Source of the DNA: G963664835 sp965220775
Lineage (GTDB): Bacteria; Chloroflexota; UBA6077; FW602-bin22; JBCLEL01
Assembly: GCA_965220775.1 (NCBI GenBank)
Contig: OZ244845.1
Coordinates: forward strand, 62,001 to 126,000
Reading direction: 5' to 3'
Length of the DNA stretch: 64,000 nt
The position numbers and the translations under genes were made by a program. The notes under the pieces were generated by a model, which saw only the letters and a list, made by a program, of their open reading frames with translations, was not told the origin of the DNA and made no database searches. Each line of letters opens with the position of its first letter. Within the stretch, counting starts at the first letter, position 1. Shown in pieces: positions 53,963 through 62,996 of this stretch.

Positions 53963-54280
53963 CTAAACAAGAGTCCCTAATCGTATTGTGACACCCTCAG
54001 CGCTGCGTAGGTCCTGAAACCTATCATCCCCTGTAACAATTGCCCCCCGCCAGGGTATTGTTATTCCGGTGGACGTATCACTGGCTTTAAAGTCATTACG
54101 AGCCTGCTGAAGGATCGGGTAGGCTGCGCCATTGTACAGAGCAAACATCGGCCAGTCGTTACTATCGCGGTATTCGTCTACGAACAACATGAGTCTAGCA
54201 CCCGCGCGTAGGCCGGCCTCGGCACGCCCGCCGGCGCTGCGCGACTCCCATCCGGCGATGGGCGGTCGATGCGCGCACAA
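53963..54280 (-). pseudogene. Cassette B remnant, unit 3 (deletion of C and most of B)
   Basis: Residues from LMLFVDEYRDSNDW onward match the last 75 residues of B (FALYNG, QARNDFKASDTSTGI). The right end instead carries the leader of a C gene (ATCGACCGCCC after T4). About 55 nt of GC-rich sequence (54195-54250) between them matches neither. A deletion has fused C's 5' end to B's 3' end. The track-like frame starting at TTG 54280 is not a real protein start. Confidence 0.75.
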
Positions 54281-54286
54281 ATGAAA

Positions 54287-54318
54287 CGAGGGCGGCCGGC
54301 CTGAACCGGTCGCCCTCG
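54287..54318 (-). terminator. Hairpin terminator T4 after A4
   Basis: Arms CGAGGGCGACCGG and CCGGCCGCCCTCG on the minus strand, then TTTCATTTG. Confidence 0.75.
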
Positions 54319-54354
54319 TTGCGCACCCAGGAGTTGTTGCGCTGCTATCCCCGG

Positions 54355-55539
54355 CTACCCTGCCGGACGCCGCGCCGCTTGGTAGAGTCTCACCTGCTCC
54401 TCCGAGGAAAACATGTGTATGGCTATGCGACGAATTTTACCCTCAATGTTGTCAGACACTTCCCTTCGGCTCAGTTCCATGGCGATGTCCACTCCGTTCG
54501 CTATCGTCACTTCGCCGGCCTTGGCCCAAGGCACGTCCTCCTTCCACTGCTGGAATACCGCCTTTTGTGTGCGGATCACGAACACGTTGCCGTAGTCCTC
54601 TACCTTTGAGGTCGGTAGTCCATATTGCCACAGCGGATTCGGTGCGCTGTAGTACCTTTCCCTGATCGCTGGGTTTGCATCCAACAGGGCAAGGCGACGC
54701 ATTTTTATATCTGCCTCTTCACCGACGGGGTCAACGAATAAGAAGCACGGGGGCAACTGCTTCGGAATGGAGTAATGGACTAGCAGCTCGTCGTCATAGC
54801 CCGCCTTATATAGCTCGTCGAAGACATTGACGAAGAAGACTCCTTTCACCGGCCGCCATTGAAGAATCGCCTTCTGGAATGTCTGGGTGACGAGACCTCT
54901 CCACACGTATCTACTAGAGGTAGGATATCCCACATTCTCCAACCCTAACTCCTTCCAAGTGTCCCAGAAAAGGATGCCATCGGCGTTGGTTACGGAAAAG
55001 CCTCTATCACATCCGCTCCGAAACGGCCATCTCTGTTTGAAGAAATGACCATCGGTTAACGGCCAATCTTGTGGGGGAGGAGATTCTCTACCACCATCAT
55101 AATGATGTACCATTCTAATATCCACAGTGTGGTCAGGATCTCCAGGTTTAACTGAAACGTTGCCGCATCCAAAGTGCGTGTATTTCGCTCCCCAGCCCGT
55201 CTCCCACACTGGACCGTCTCCAAGTCTGAGGTAATAGGCCATTATTCGAACGTATTCTCCAGGGCGGCTGTAACTACTCCCTAGCCCTATCTCGAAGGTG
55301 AAATGGCCCTGCTGGTCGGTCAGGGGACTATTCCAGAAATATGGGCCGACCACAATGATTGGCATGAAATCTGGGATGCCCGGCTCGGTTGGATGGCGGA
55401 TACCGTCTACATTTTCATCAATCCAGACAGTGCCGCTTACTGTGACGGAATCAACCTCATGGTCAGAACCATGCACCGGTGATATCGCGAGTAAGGAAAA
55501 CAGAACCCCCACAATTACTGGAACACTTCGCAGTATCAT
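54355..55539 (-). CDS. Cassette protein A, unit 4
   Basis: 394 aa from ATG 55539 (in frame upstream to 55617, but that leader overlaps B4 and has no signal sequence at its start). Signal peptide VPVIVGVLFSLLAISPVHG, then SGTVWIDENVDGIRHPTEPG. C-terminal modules GYPTSSRYVWRGLVTQTFQK and GLPTSKVEDYGN. The downstream stop is followed directly by T4. Remains open although B4 is broken. Confidence 0.75.
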   Translation of the reverse strand: MILRSVPVIVGVLFSLLAISPVHGSDHEVDSVTVSGTVWIDENVDGIRHPTEPGIPDFMPIIVVGPYFWNSPLTDQQGHFTFEIGLGSSYSRPGEYVRIMAYYLRLGDGPVWETGWGAKYTHFGCGNVSVKPGDPDHTVDIRMVHHYDGGRESPPPQDWPLTDGHFFKQRWPFRSGCDRGFSVTNADGILFWDTWKELGLENVGYPTSSRYVWRGLVTQTFQKAILQWRPVKGVFFVNVFDELYKAGYDDELLVHYSIPKQLPPCFLFVDPVGEEADIKMRRLALLDANPAIRERYYSAPNPLWQYGLPTSKVEDYGNVFVIRTQKAVFQQWKEDVPWAKAGEVTIANGVDIAMELSRREVSDNIEGKIRRIAIHMFSSEEQVRLYQAARRPAG

Positions 55540-55558
55540 CCCTTTTACTCTGATGGCT

Positions 55559-56132
55559 CTACCCGGTAGTCGGGCACAGTTGGGAGACCCCGGGCCAACG
55601 CGGGTCTGGCACTTCAAGTGGGATTCTTCCTCGTCCTGAAATCTCTTCTATCCCGGTAGACGTATCACTAGCTTTGAAGTCTGCCCGCGCTTGCCCAAGC
55701 ATATCGTAGGTTGCGCCATTGGATAGAGCAAACCCCCTCCAATTATCGTCATTTCGGTGATCATCTACGAACCAGCATAAGCACATGATCCGGGGATAGT
55801 AGTAACGGTTCGTGTTACTTTGACGGTTGTATTTCCGGATCTCTTGATACGTTGTCTGAATCCAGCCGGCGACATAGGTGATCGACGGAGGAGCCAGCTT
55901 TGACGTGTCTCCGTCTGTGTTTTGGAAGTTAGCTTTGTATCCCGAAGTGTTGGTTTCCGTAATATAAACCGGCTTGGCCGCCCACCTCCTCCGGATTCTA
56001 TCGATGAAATTCATATGTCTGCGAAAGCCCGCGTCGCCGGTGTCGGTGAGAGGGGAGTTCTGAGGCTTATGTATGTCGCGATCGATCGGGCAGTCTACAG
56101 TCGCCGTGTTACATTTCTCATCTGAATCGTCA
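55559..56132 (-). pseudogene. Cassette B, unit 4, 3' fragment
   Basis: Encodes the end of B after the insertion: DDSDEKCNTATVDCPIDRD, then DAGFRRHMNFIDRI, VYITETNTSGY, MCLCWFVDDHRNDDNW and ASDTSTGI. It is in one frame. The left edge of the IS110 element separates it from the 5' fragment. Confidence 0.8.
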
Positions 56133-56156
56133 GTCTTTACTATGAAAATACGCGGT

Positions 56157-57365
56157 TCAGGCAGCCTGAAGGATGACTTTGTGGCCCAGCCGTTCGAGTT
56201 GGCGGACAGCCCTGCGGGTGACGGCGGTCTTGTCGCGCACCTCAAAGTATTTGTGTCCCATGTCCACGAAAGGCACCTTGTTCTTGATGATGGAGTGGAG
56301 CATGACAGCAATGGAGTGGGCAACGGCCATGGCGGCCCTGTTGGCGCCGATGCGGCGTGCGAGGCGGTGGTATTGGGCTCCCAAGTAGGTCTTGGTTCGG
56401 GCGGCGGCCCTGGCTGCTTCCACCAAAGCCGACTGAAGGGAGGCGTTGCCCTTCTTGACCGGGCTTCGCTTGGACTTGTCGGCACTGCGGTTGTTGCCAG
56501 GACTGACCCCGGCCCAAGAAGCGAGGTGTCCCGGGGTGGCAAACCTGTCCATGTCGGTGCCCATCTCGGCCACGATCGTCTCGGCAGTGCGACGGCCCAC
56601 GCCGGGGATCGTATCGATCACCTGCAGCACATCCCTGTGCTGGCGAACCCGTCGGGCCACCTCTGCGTCGAGCCTCTCAACGTCGGCATCCAAGGTGCTG
56701 AGGCGTCGCAACTGGGTGGCCAACATGAAGCGCTGGTGAGACCCCACGACGCCGAGCAGCGCCTCTTCCAGCGCCTCAAGCTTCTCCCGAAGCCGACCCT
56801 TCGCCATATCGGCTAGGACCTTGGGGTCATCTTCTCCATCAGCAAGGGCTCTCAGCATCTTCCTGCCTGATGCTCCCAGCACGTCGGTGGCCACCGACCC
56901 CAACTTTATGTTGGCTCCCTCAAGTACCTTCTGTATACGGTTCGCCTCTCGCGACCGTTCCTGGACCAGGCTCTTGCGGTAACGCACCAACTCGCGAAGC
57001 TCTCGCTGGGGACGCTCGGGGATAAAGCTGGGCTTGAGCAGCCCGTGCTTCAGAAGCTCGGCTATCCACTCCGCATCCTTTACGTCGGTCTTGCGACCAG
57101 GCACCATCTTGATGTGGCGCGCATTCACCACCCAGACGGTGAACTCGTCCTCCATCAGGTTGAAGATAGGCTTCCAGTAGACACCGGTGCTCTCCATAGC
57201 CACGTGGGTGACTTCGTGCTCCCGAAGCCACTCCGACAACTTCACTAGCTGCCGCGTCATTGTGCCAAACGTCCTCGTCTCCTGAGACTCAGGCGTTAAC
57301 ACACAAGCCACCACCGACTTCTTGTGAACGTCCAAGCCACAGCACCGTTCACGTACGACTTGCAT
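56157..57365 (-). CDS. IS110-family DEDD transposase/recombinase
   Basis: 402 aa from ATG 57365, preceded by AGGAGGAGG. N-terminal RuvC-like domain: GLDVHKKSVVACVL with the first Asp, AMESTGVYW with the Glu, and KTDVKDAEWIAELL with further Asp residues. The C-terminal Tnp domain (IDTIPGVGRRTAETIVAEMG, then LASWAGVSPGNNRSADK) carries the conserved serine region. All family hallmarks are present and the frame is intact, so the element may be active. The reading frame extends upstream to 57437, but without a ribosome binding site. Confidence 0.93.
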   Translation of the reverse strand: MQVVRERCCGLDVHKKSVVACVLTPESQETRTFGTMTRQLVKLSEWLREHEVTHVAMESTGVYWKPIFNLMEDEFTVWVVNARHIKMVPGRKTDVKDAEWIAELLKHGLLKPSFIPERPQRELRELVRYRKSLVQERSREANRIQKVLEGANIKLGSVATDVLGASGRKMLRALADGEDDPKVLADMAKGRLREKLEALEEALLGVVGSHQRFMLATQLRRLSTLDADVERLDAEVARRVRQHRDVLQVIDTIPGVGRRTAETIVAEMGTDMDRFATPGHLASWAGVSPGNNRSADKSKRSPVKKGNASLQSALVEAARAAARTKTYLGAQYHRLARRIGANRAAMAVAHSIAVMLHSIIKNKVPFVDMGHKYFEVRDKTAVTRRAVRQLERLGHKVILQAA

Positions 57366-57585
57366 ACTCCTCCTCCTAAGACTAGCTACCGGTCGGTGGG
57401 TGGCTGCTATTCTGACGACTTTACTATGCGTGCTCACCGCCGCAGCGGGGCGACAATCTTATGTACCTGCCAGCCACCCAGGCAGTTTCCGGCACGGGCT
57501 CGCGGCACCAATGACTACCGCCCTAGTTGTACCGCCCGGCGCCGTCCCATTTTCATCCCCTTATGTGGCCTGCGCAAGGCCATAG
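57366..57585 (-). ncRNA. Candidate bridge RNA region of the IS110 element
   Basis: The 220-nt 5' non-coding region is where IS110-group elements encode the bridge RNA that pairs with target and donor DNA (established for IS621). Seen here: a hairpin near the element end (TGGCCTGCGCAAGGCCA, 57566-57582) and a perfect 10-bp stem between 57397-57406 and 57471-57480. There is also a 9-nt match to the flanking target (57485-57493 with 57588-57596) and a 10-nt match to the right end (57419-57428). Guide assignment is inference. Confidence 0.55.
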
Positions 57586-58524
57586 GTGTTTCCGGCGTAA
57601 TCAAGGTATGGGGCGCCGTAGGCGTGCAGTGCCCACCCATCTAGCGCCATGATGACGCGAGAAGCGTTCTCCAGCCAGTCAACATCGACCTCGTCATCTC
57701 CAACCACGGGGTTAGATACAGAGCACGACGCCGGTCCGGCCGCCAAGTAAGTCACGCCGGCTACCTTCTCTCTATACAAGGAGTTAAACGCGTCGGCGTA
57801 CTGAGTGCTCGTTATGCCATTGTGCTCTACCTCCTTGCCATTCTCTGTCAATGTCACCTCAGGTTCAATTGTGGGCTCATTGCCAACAACGAAAATGGTC
57901 GCCACGTCCTTCAAGGCGTTCACAGCCTGGTTGAAGTTGTTTCCATGCAGTGTATTCGTTGCTGTCCGTCGGAACTGCAGATCCTCCTTTCCAGTCGATC
58001 CGTACGATGTTCACTAGACCATAGTTGCGCGCGGCCACACAATGACGACGGGCTTTGGCTACTTCGCCGCCGTTGTATGTCCCATTGGAGTTTGACACTC
58101 CGTAGACCAACTCGACGTTCCATCCAACTTTTGGCAGGGCGGAAACGCTGTTGCCGGCGGGCGTGGTGTCTTTCCACCAATGCACCCCGCGTAGGTCTCC
58201 CCAAGTCTCATAGTGATTGAACCACTTTCTCAGATCGTATATGTCCTGGTCCCGAATCAGCAAGAGCGGCGTCCCGGGAATAGGATCGCCCGGCTCCACT
58301 CCAAGCGTCCAATTCGGAATCAATCCCAGGCCCCTTTCGTCCCAGAGCCTCTGTATCGCCCGCTTAATCTCAAGTATGTGTTCCGCTGTCAGCGTAGTGT
58401 ATTCCGGCAGTCTCGATCCGCCGGTCCACCTATCCGGACTGCCGCCGGCAGCATCAACTGCCTGTCTCAACTCATTTATAGACGCTGCTGATAATACTGG
58501 ACTGCCTGTCCAAGTTGTAGTCAT
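57586..58524 (-). pseudogene. Cassette B, unit 4, 5' fragment (also frameshifted)
   Basis: ATG 58524 with AGGAG. Reads the N-terminal LR elements and barrel start (GVHWWKDTTP, IVRIDWKGG), then loses frame near 57937-57945, where two bases are missing or one is extra. After the shift it continues NALKDVATIFVVGNEPTIEP and stops at the IS junction after DYAGNT. The gene was therefore disabled twice. Order of events is unknown. Confidence 0.8.
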
Positions 58525-58764
58525 TGAAATTCTCCTAACTATTTGTTCATTCAGATCGTGTTTGCGGGCTGGCCGCTAATTGAATTCGCTCGCAAGCGAG
58601 CCGGTCGTTTGCCAGATCCTGGGGACAAAGTCCCTCGACTCTGTCCCCAGCGTCTCCTATTTCTTATCGGCTTACCTCCTGTTACGTGGCCGCGGTCGGA
58701 TGGGCTGTGAGCCCTCCAACCACAGCCAGACATATGTTCTACTGAGAGAACCTCGCGCCGCCGG
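58525..58764 (-). repeat. C-B spacer, unit 4
   Basis: 240 nt. The central hairpin is at 58621-58648 with 11 of 12 pairs. Compared with unit 2 one G-C pair has become A-T (paired change), and one A-C mismatch is G-U in minus-strand RNA. The GCTCGCAAGCGAGC palindrome is kept. A third hairpin surrounds GGATGGGCTGTGAGCCCTCC. Confidence 0.65.
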
Positions 58765-59499
58765 CTAGGCCCAGGCTATTACCCTGTACCGGCCGCTGCT
58801 CAGCCAGCCGTTGTGCGCTTCGTTGATCCCTATGTGGCTGCCGGCTCTCACCGCCAGGCTGGTGGTCGTCACTTTGGCCACGTAGGCGCCTCTGTCTCCA
58901 CTCGCGGCGGTATTGACCACGAAGGGGCCGGCTATCGAGGGCGATGTCGGGTCAGCGCTTCCAGAGTTTGCGCACCAGACTGTGACATGTTTCGGCATCA
59001 CTCCCAAGTTGTGACTCTTGGTGATAATGTCGAGGGCGGAAACGTTGAACCACCCGCTGTCGTACTCTTTTACGCTGTTGCTCGCCTCTACTCTCCCTGC
59101 CACTTCGAGGTCGCCGTCGCTGTCGAGCTTCATCAGTCGGGTGCCGCTGCCTTCGGAGCGCCCACCCTGAATCCCCTTGAACCAGTACACAGCGCCGTCG
59201 AAGTTGTTGATCATGTCGTCGAAGGCGTTGGAGGTAATGCCGACGTTGTCCCGGCCCCTGATCCTCGCCAGGGCTCCCGATAGGTAAAGGTCGCCGTCGT
59301 CGTTGAGCTTCATAGCCTCATCGCCCACAGACCCGGTCGAGTCGCCGCCCTGTGTTCCGCTGAACCAGTAGGCGGTCCCATCGAAGTTGTGGATCAGGTC
59401 GTCAAGGAGATTCGCCGTTATTCCGACGTTCTCCCGGCCGGCGGGGGTGACGCCTGGCCGCCGGCAGTTTGTTTTGCATTTTTTGGTTTGGCCGGCAAT
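58765..59499 (-). CDS. Cassette protein C, unit 4, long form, ATT start
   Basis: 244 aa from ATT 59499, aligned with the C1 ATG (AGQTKKCKTN leader). It is 57 nt longer than C1 and C5, adding CRRPGVTPAGRENVGITANL before the first NFDG repeat, which looks like part of a third shaft repeat. In this frame, after the stop at 59538-59540, no ATG, GTG or TTG occurs until GTG 59328. The C-terminal domain (YDSGWFNVSAL, HNLGVMPKHVTVWC) is intact. Confidence 0.65.
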   Translation of the reverse strand: MAGQTKKCKTNCRRPGVTPAGRENVGITANLLDDLIHNFDGTAYWFSGTQGGDSTGSVGDEAMKLNDDGDLYLSGALARIRGRDNVGITSNAFDDMINNFDGAVYWFKGIQGGRSEGSGTRLMKLDSDGDLEVAGRVEASNSVKEYDSGWFNVSALDIITKSHNLGVMPKHVTVWCANSGSADPTSPSIAGPFVVNTAASGDRGAYVAKVTTTSLAVRAGSHIGINEAHNGWLSSGRYRVIAWA

Positions 59500-59515
59500 G
59501 TACGCACAAATAAAG

Positions 59516-59547
59516 TGAGGGTGACCAGTCTTACGTGGTCACCCTCA
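59516..59547 (-). terminator. Hairpin terminator T5 after A5
   Basis: Perfect 12-bp stem, arms TGAGGGTGACCA and TGGTCACCCTCA, followed by CTTTATTTG on the minus strand. Confidence 0.8.
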
Positions 59548-59583
59548 TTGCGCTTCCAAGGATTGGGACTCTGCTATCCTCAG

Positions 59584-60792
59584 CTACTTCGTCCTACGGC
59601 AGCCAAGGATACATGCTAGGGGATCAAGGCCCAACGGGGGAAACAAATAGACATAGTAGTATAAGCGCCAAACCTCATCATACTTTTTCACTTCGCTTAC
59701 AGCCTTTGCTATGTCCACTCCGTTCGCTATCGTCACCTCGCTGGCCTTCGCCCAGGGCACATCGTCCTTCCACTGCTGAAATACCGCTCCCTGGGTCCGG
59801 ATCACAATCACATTACCGTGGTCCTCTACCTGTGAGGTTGGTAGCCCGTATTGTAGTAGCGGATCCGGCGCCGCGTAGTACCTCTCTTTTATTGCCGGGT
59901 TTGCATCCAGCAATGCAAGGCGACGCCTATGTATCTCCTCCCGAAGTTTCTCCCGAAGTTCCCCCTGTATATGGACGGGTAAGGCGGGTTCGAGCGAGCC
60001 TAGCCGCCTTGGTATGGACCAGCGACGACGCAGCTCATCGTCATAGCCGGCGGCGTGTAGCTCGTCAAAGACCTTGACGAAGTAGACTCCTCTTCCCGGC
60101 CGCCACTGGAATATCACCTTTTGAAATGACTGAGTGACGAGCCCTCTCCATATGTATCGACCAGAGATCGGGTAGCCCACATTCTCAAGCCCTAGCTTCT
60201 GCCAGGTGTTCCAAAAGGGGATGTCATCAGCGTTGGTTACGGAATAGCCGGCGTCGCATCTGTCCCGCCACAGCAATCCCTGTTTGAAGAAATGGCCGTT
60301 GGTTAAGGGCCAATCCTGTGGGGGGGATGAGCCCCCATAAATGTCATCATTACGGTGTTGTACTATTCGAATATCCACAGTATGCTCAGGGTCTCCAGGT
60401 TCAACGTGAAACTTGGCGCAGCCAACGTGTGTGTATCTCCTTCCCCAATCCGTCTTCCACACTGGTTCGTCTCCAGGCCTGCGATAATGGACGCTTAGCC
60501 TAACACCCGCCCAAGGTCTGTTGTACCGCCCCCACGGCCATACCGTGAAAGTGAATTGACCCTGCTCGTCGGTCCAAGAAGCATTGAGAGAGTAAGGTCC
60601 TATCCACTTATCTACTCTGACGCCAGCCGCCACCGACTCTGACGGCTGGCGTATTCCGTCTACGTTCTCATCAAACCAGACGGTGCCGCTTATCGTCACC
60701 CAATCGCCATCGTGGTCATCAGCATGCACCGGAGCTATCGCTAGCAAGGCGAATACAACCCCGGATATAACCACAAGGTTCCGCAGCACCAC
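59584..60792 (-). CDS. Cassette protein A, unit 5
   Basis: 402 aa from GTG 60792 with GAGGAGG upstream. Signal peptide LVVISGVVFALLAIAPVHA, then SGTVWFDENVDGIRQPSES. The B-like domain is most similar to A4 (YRRPGDEPVWKTDWGRRYTH). C-terminal modules GYPISGRYIWRGLVTQSFQK and GLPTSQVEDHGN. It is 21 nt downstream of B5 and is part of the best-preserved unit. Confidence 0.78.
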   Translation of the reverse strand: MVLRNLVVISGVVFALLAIAPVHADDHDGDWVTISGTVWFDENVDGIRQPSESVAAGVRVDKWIGPYSLNASWTDEQGQFTFTVWPWGRYNRPWAGVRLSVHYRRPGDEPVWKTDWGRRYTHVGCAKFHVEPGDPEHTVDIRIVQHRNDDIYGGSSPPQDWPLTNGHFFKQGLLWRDRCDAGYSVTNADDIPFWNTWQKLGLENVGYPISGRYIWRGLVTQSFQKVIFQWRPGRGVYFVKVFDELHAAGYDDELRRRWSIPRRLGSLEPALPVHIQGELREKLREEIHRRRLALLDANPAIKERYYAAPDPLLQYGLPTSQVEDHGNVIVIRTQGAVFQQWKDDVPWAKASEVTIANGVDIAKAVSEVKKYDEVWRLYYYVYLFPPLGLDPLACILGCRRTK

Positions 60793-60813
60793 CCTTTGCC
60801 TCCTCGAATGCTT

Positions 60814-62289
60814 CTACGCGACAGTCCCGCATAGTGTGTTGTTCCCGATCGGGCGCTCTTTCGGTTCTCTCTCCGTCTCCGGTCCAATTTCTCCCCGCGA
60901 GGAGGTCGTTATTCCGGTAGAAGTGTCACTAGCTATGAAGTCTGACCGTGCTTGTCTAAGCTTCGGGTAGGTATCACCATCAGTTGCTCCCTTGGTTAGA
61001 GAGAATTTCTCCCAATTTGAGTCTCGATCTGAGTCGACGAACCAGCACAAGCACATCACCCGTGGCCAGTAGTCACGGCTCGTATTCGTCTCGCTGTTGT
61101 AGTTCCTTACTTCCTGGTAGGTTCTCTGATTCCATCCGGTGATGTAACTCTCCGCCGGTGTAGGCTGGTTATATGAGTCCGCCAGGAACCCTTTCGTGTT
61201 GCTCTCGGTTATATAGACTGGCTTGTCCGCCCATTTACCTTTGATTTTCTTGATAAAGTCCCTGTATCTGCGGAAGCCTGCGTCTCCCTTAAGGCGAGAA
61301 TCGTGATTCCCGCAACTGAACAAACACCCTAGCGTAGGATCGATACACAATGCTACACATGAAATGCCGGGCGTTTCCGCGTAAGGCAACCAAGGACTAC
61401 CATAGGTGTGCAGCGCCCAGCCATCCAGCCCCGTGATCTCGTCTGAAGCGTTCTCTAGCCAGTGAGTGTCGATTTCGTCATCGCCGACCACGGGATCCGA
61501 TGGTGCGAATGGTGCCGGCCCGGCCGCCAAGTACATGACGTCGGTCGCCTTGTTACTATCGCCATACAGGCAATTGAATGCATTCGCGTACTGAGTGCTG
61601 GTTATACCGTGGTTATCACCCGCCTCAGGTTCAAGATTCGGCTCATTACCGACGATGAATATGGTAGCTACGCCCTTCAATGCATTCACCGCCTGCTTGA
61701 AGCTACTTTTCCAGCCATCGTAGTCGGCGGGGTTCGTCGGAATTGGATCGCCTCCCTTCCAATCGATCCGCACTATGTTTACTAGCCCATAGTTGCGCGC
61801 TTCAGCACAGCGATCTCGGGTGGCGTTCACAGTGATTCTATCGTACTCCCCATCCGCGTTTGACACCCCGTACACCGTCTCTACGTTCCAGCCCACTTTG
61901 GGAAAGTCAGTGCTGGTGGATGCCCACCAATGTACCCCGCGGAGATCTCCCCAGGTCTCAAAGTGGTTGAACCACCCCCGCAGGTCGGTTATGTCGCTGT
62001 CCTGTATCGGGAGCGGCGTTATCGGGTTGGGCTCTCCTGGTTCTACCCCAGTCGTCCAGTTCGGGATCAGTCCCAGCTTCCGATCGTCCTTGTTCCAAAG
62101 TGCCTGAATTTCATCGCGAAGCTCAATCACGTATTTCGCCTTTACACTCATCGTGCTTGGCAAAGGTGATCCGTCCGTCCAAACGACAGGAGGGTCTTCG
62201 GCAGCTTCGACGGCAGCATCGACTGCTGTCCGTAACTCATTGATTGACGCAACTGATACTGCCGGAGTGCTTGTCCAAATGGTAGTCAT
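60814..62289 (-). CDS. Cassette protein B, unit 5, intact
   Basis: 491 aa, ATG with GGGAG. Same architecture as B2: LR elements (INELRTAVDAAVEA, DITDLRGWFNH), barrel, GNEPNLEP and VYITESNTKGF. The segment before the second catalytic strand is different from the other units (cysteines in ISCVALCIDPTLGCLFSCGN replace the CNTATV.CPIDRD segment), so this loop appears to vary between copies. The C terminus ends with a unique charged tail (EIGPETEREPKERP). Confidence 0.78.
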   Translation of the reverse strand: MTTIWTSTPAVSVASINELRTAVDAAVEAAEDPPVVWTDGSPLPSTMSVKAKYVIELRDEIQALWNKDDRKLGLIPNWTTGVEPGEPNPITPLPIQDSDITDLRGWFNHFETWGDLRGVHWWASTSTDFPKVGWNVETVYGVSNADGEYDRITVNATRDRCAEARNYGLVNIVRIDWKGGDPIPTNPADYDGWKSSFKQAVNALKGVATIFIVGNEPNLEPEAGDNHGITSTQYANAFNCLYGDSNKATDVMYLAAGPAPFAPSDPVVGDDEIDTHWLENASDEITGLDGWALHTYGSPWLPYAETPGISCVALCIDPTLGCLFSCGNHDSRLKGDAGFRRYRDFIKKIKGKWADKPVYITESNTKGFLADSYNQPTPAESYITGWNQRTYQEVRNYNSETNTSRDYWPRVMCLCWFVDSDRDSNWEKFSLTKGATDGDTYPKLRQARSDFIASDTSTGITTSSRGEIGPETEREPKERPIGNNTLCGTVA

Positions 62290-62536
62290 TGTAATTCTCC
62301 CTATTCTTTGTTGACTTAGATCGTATTTGCGGACTAGCCGCTAATTGAATTCGCTCGCAAGCGAGCCGGCCGTTTGTCAGATCCTGGGGGACAAAGTCCT
62401 TCAACCTTGTCCCCCAGCGCCGCTCATTTCTTATCGGCATACCTCCTTCCCTCTCGATGGCCGCGGTTGGAAGGCTCCTCGGCCCTCCAACGCATAACCA
62501 GACATATGTTCTACTGAGAGAACCTCGCACCGCCGG
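62290..62536 (-). repeat. C-B spacer, unit 5
   Basis: 247 nt. From about 62325 to 62476 it differs from the unit 1 spacer by only a couple of bases. Then at CTCGGCCCTCCAAC it switches to the unit 2 sequence. Hairpin at 62384-62417. Confidence 0.65.
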
Positions 62537-62996
62537 CTATGCCCAGGCTATGATCCTGTACCGGCCGCTGGTCAACCAGCCGTTGTGCGCCTCGTTGATC
62601 CCTATGTGGCTGCCGGCCCTCACCACCAGGCTGGTGGTCGTCACTTTGGCCACGTAGGCGCCTCTATCTCCACTCGCGGCCGTATTGACGACGAAGGGGC
62701 CGGCTATCGACGGCGACGTCGGGTCGCCGCTTCCGCCGTTCGCGCACCAGACCGTGACGTGCTTCGGCATCACTCCCAAGTTGTGGTCCTTGGTCACGAT
62801 GTCGAGGGCGGAAACGTCGAACCACCCGCTGTCGTACTCCTTTACGCTGTTACTCGCCTCCACCCTTCCGGCTACTTCGAGGTCGCCGTTGGTGTCGAGC
62901 TTCATCAGCCGGGTGCCGCCCCCTTCCGAGTCGCCACCCTGAATCCCCTTGAACCAGTACACCGCGCCGTCGAAGTTGTTGATCATGTCGTCGAAG
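62477..62996. repeat. 520-bp block identical to 52070-52589
   Basis: Second copy of the shared block. It covers the spacer end and most of C5 and is offset from the first by 10,407 bp. Confidence 0.8.

Larger units (their letters stand above)
56133..57585 (-). mobile_element. IS110-family insertion sequence in B4
   Basis: 1453 bp by my estimate (ends within about 3 nt). Removing it rejoins AGNT with DDSDEK, which aligns with the AGATDDANAR of B1. There are no terminal inverted repeats, as expected for IS110. The 5' non-coding part (220 nt) is long and the 3' part (24 nt) is short, the IS110-group layout. CTTTACTATG occurs at 56135-56144 near the right end and again at 57419-57428 in the 5' non-coding part. 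Confidence 0.85.

Noticed and set aside
55559..56542. Apparent 327-aa protein joining IS110 sequence to the B4 tail
   Set aside because: The first half reads the transposase in the wrong frame; the fusion is created by the IS insertion.
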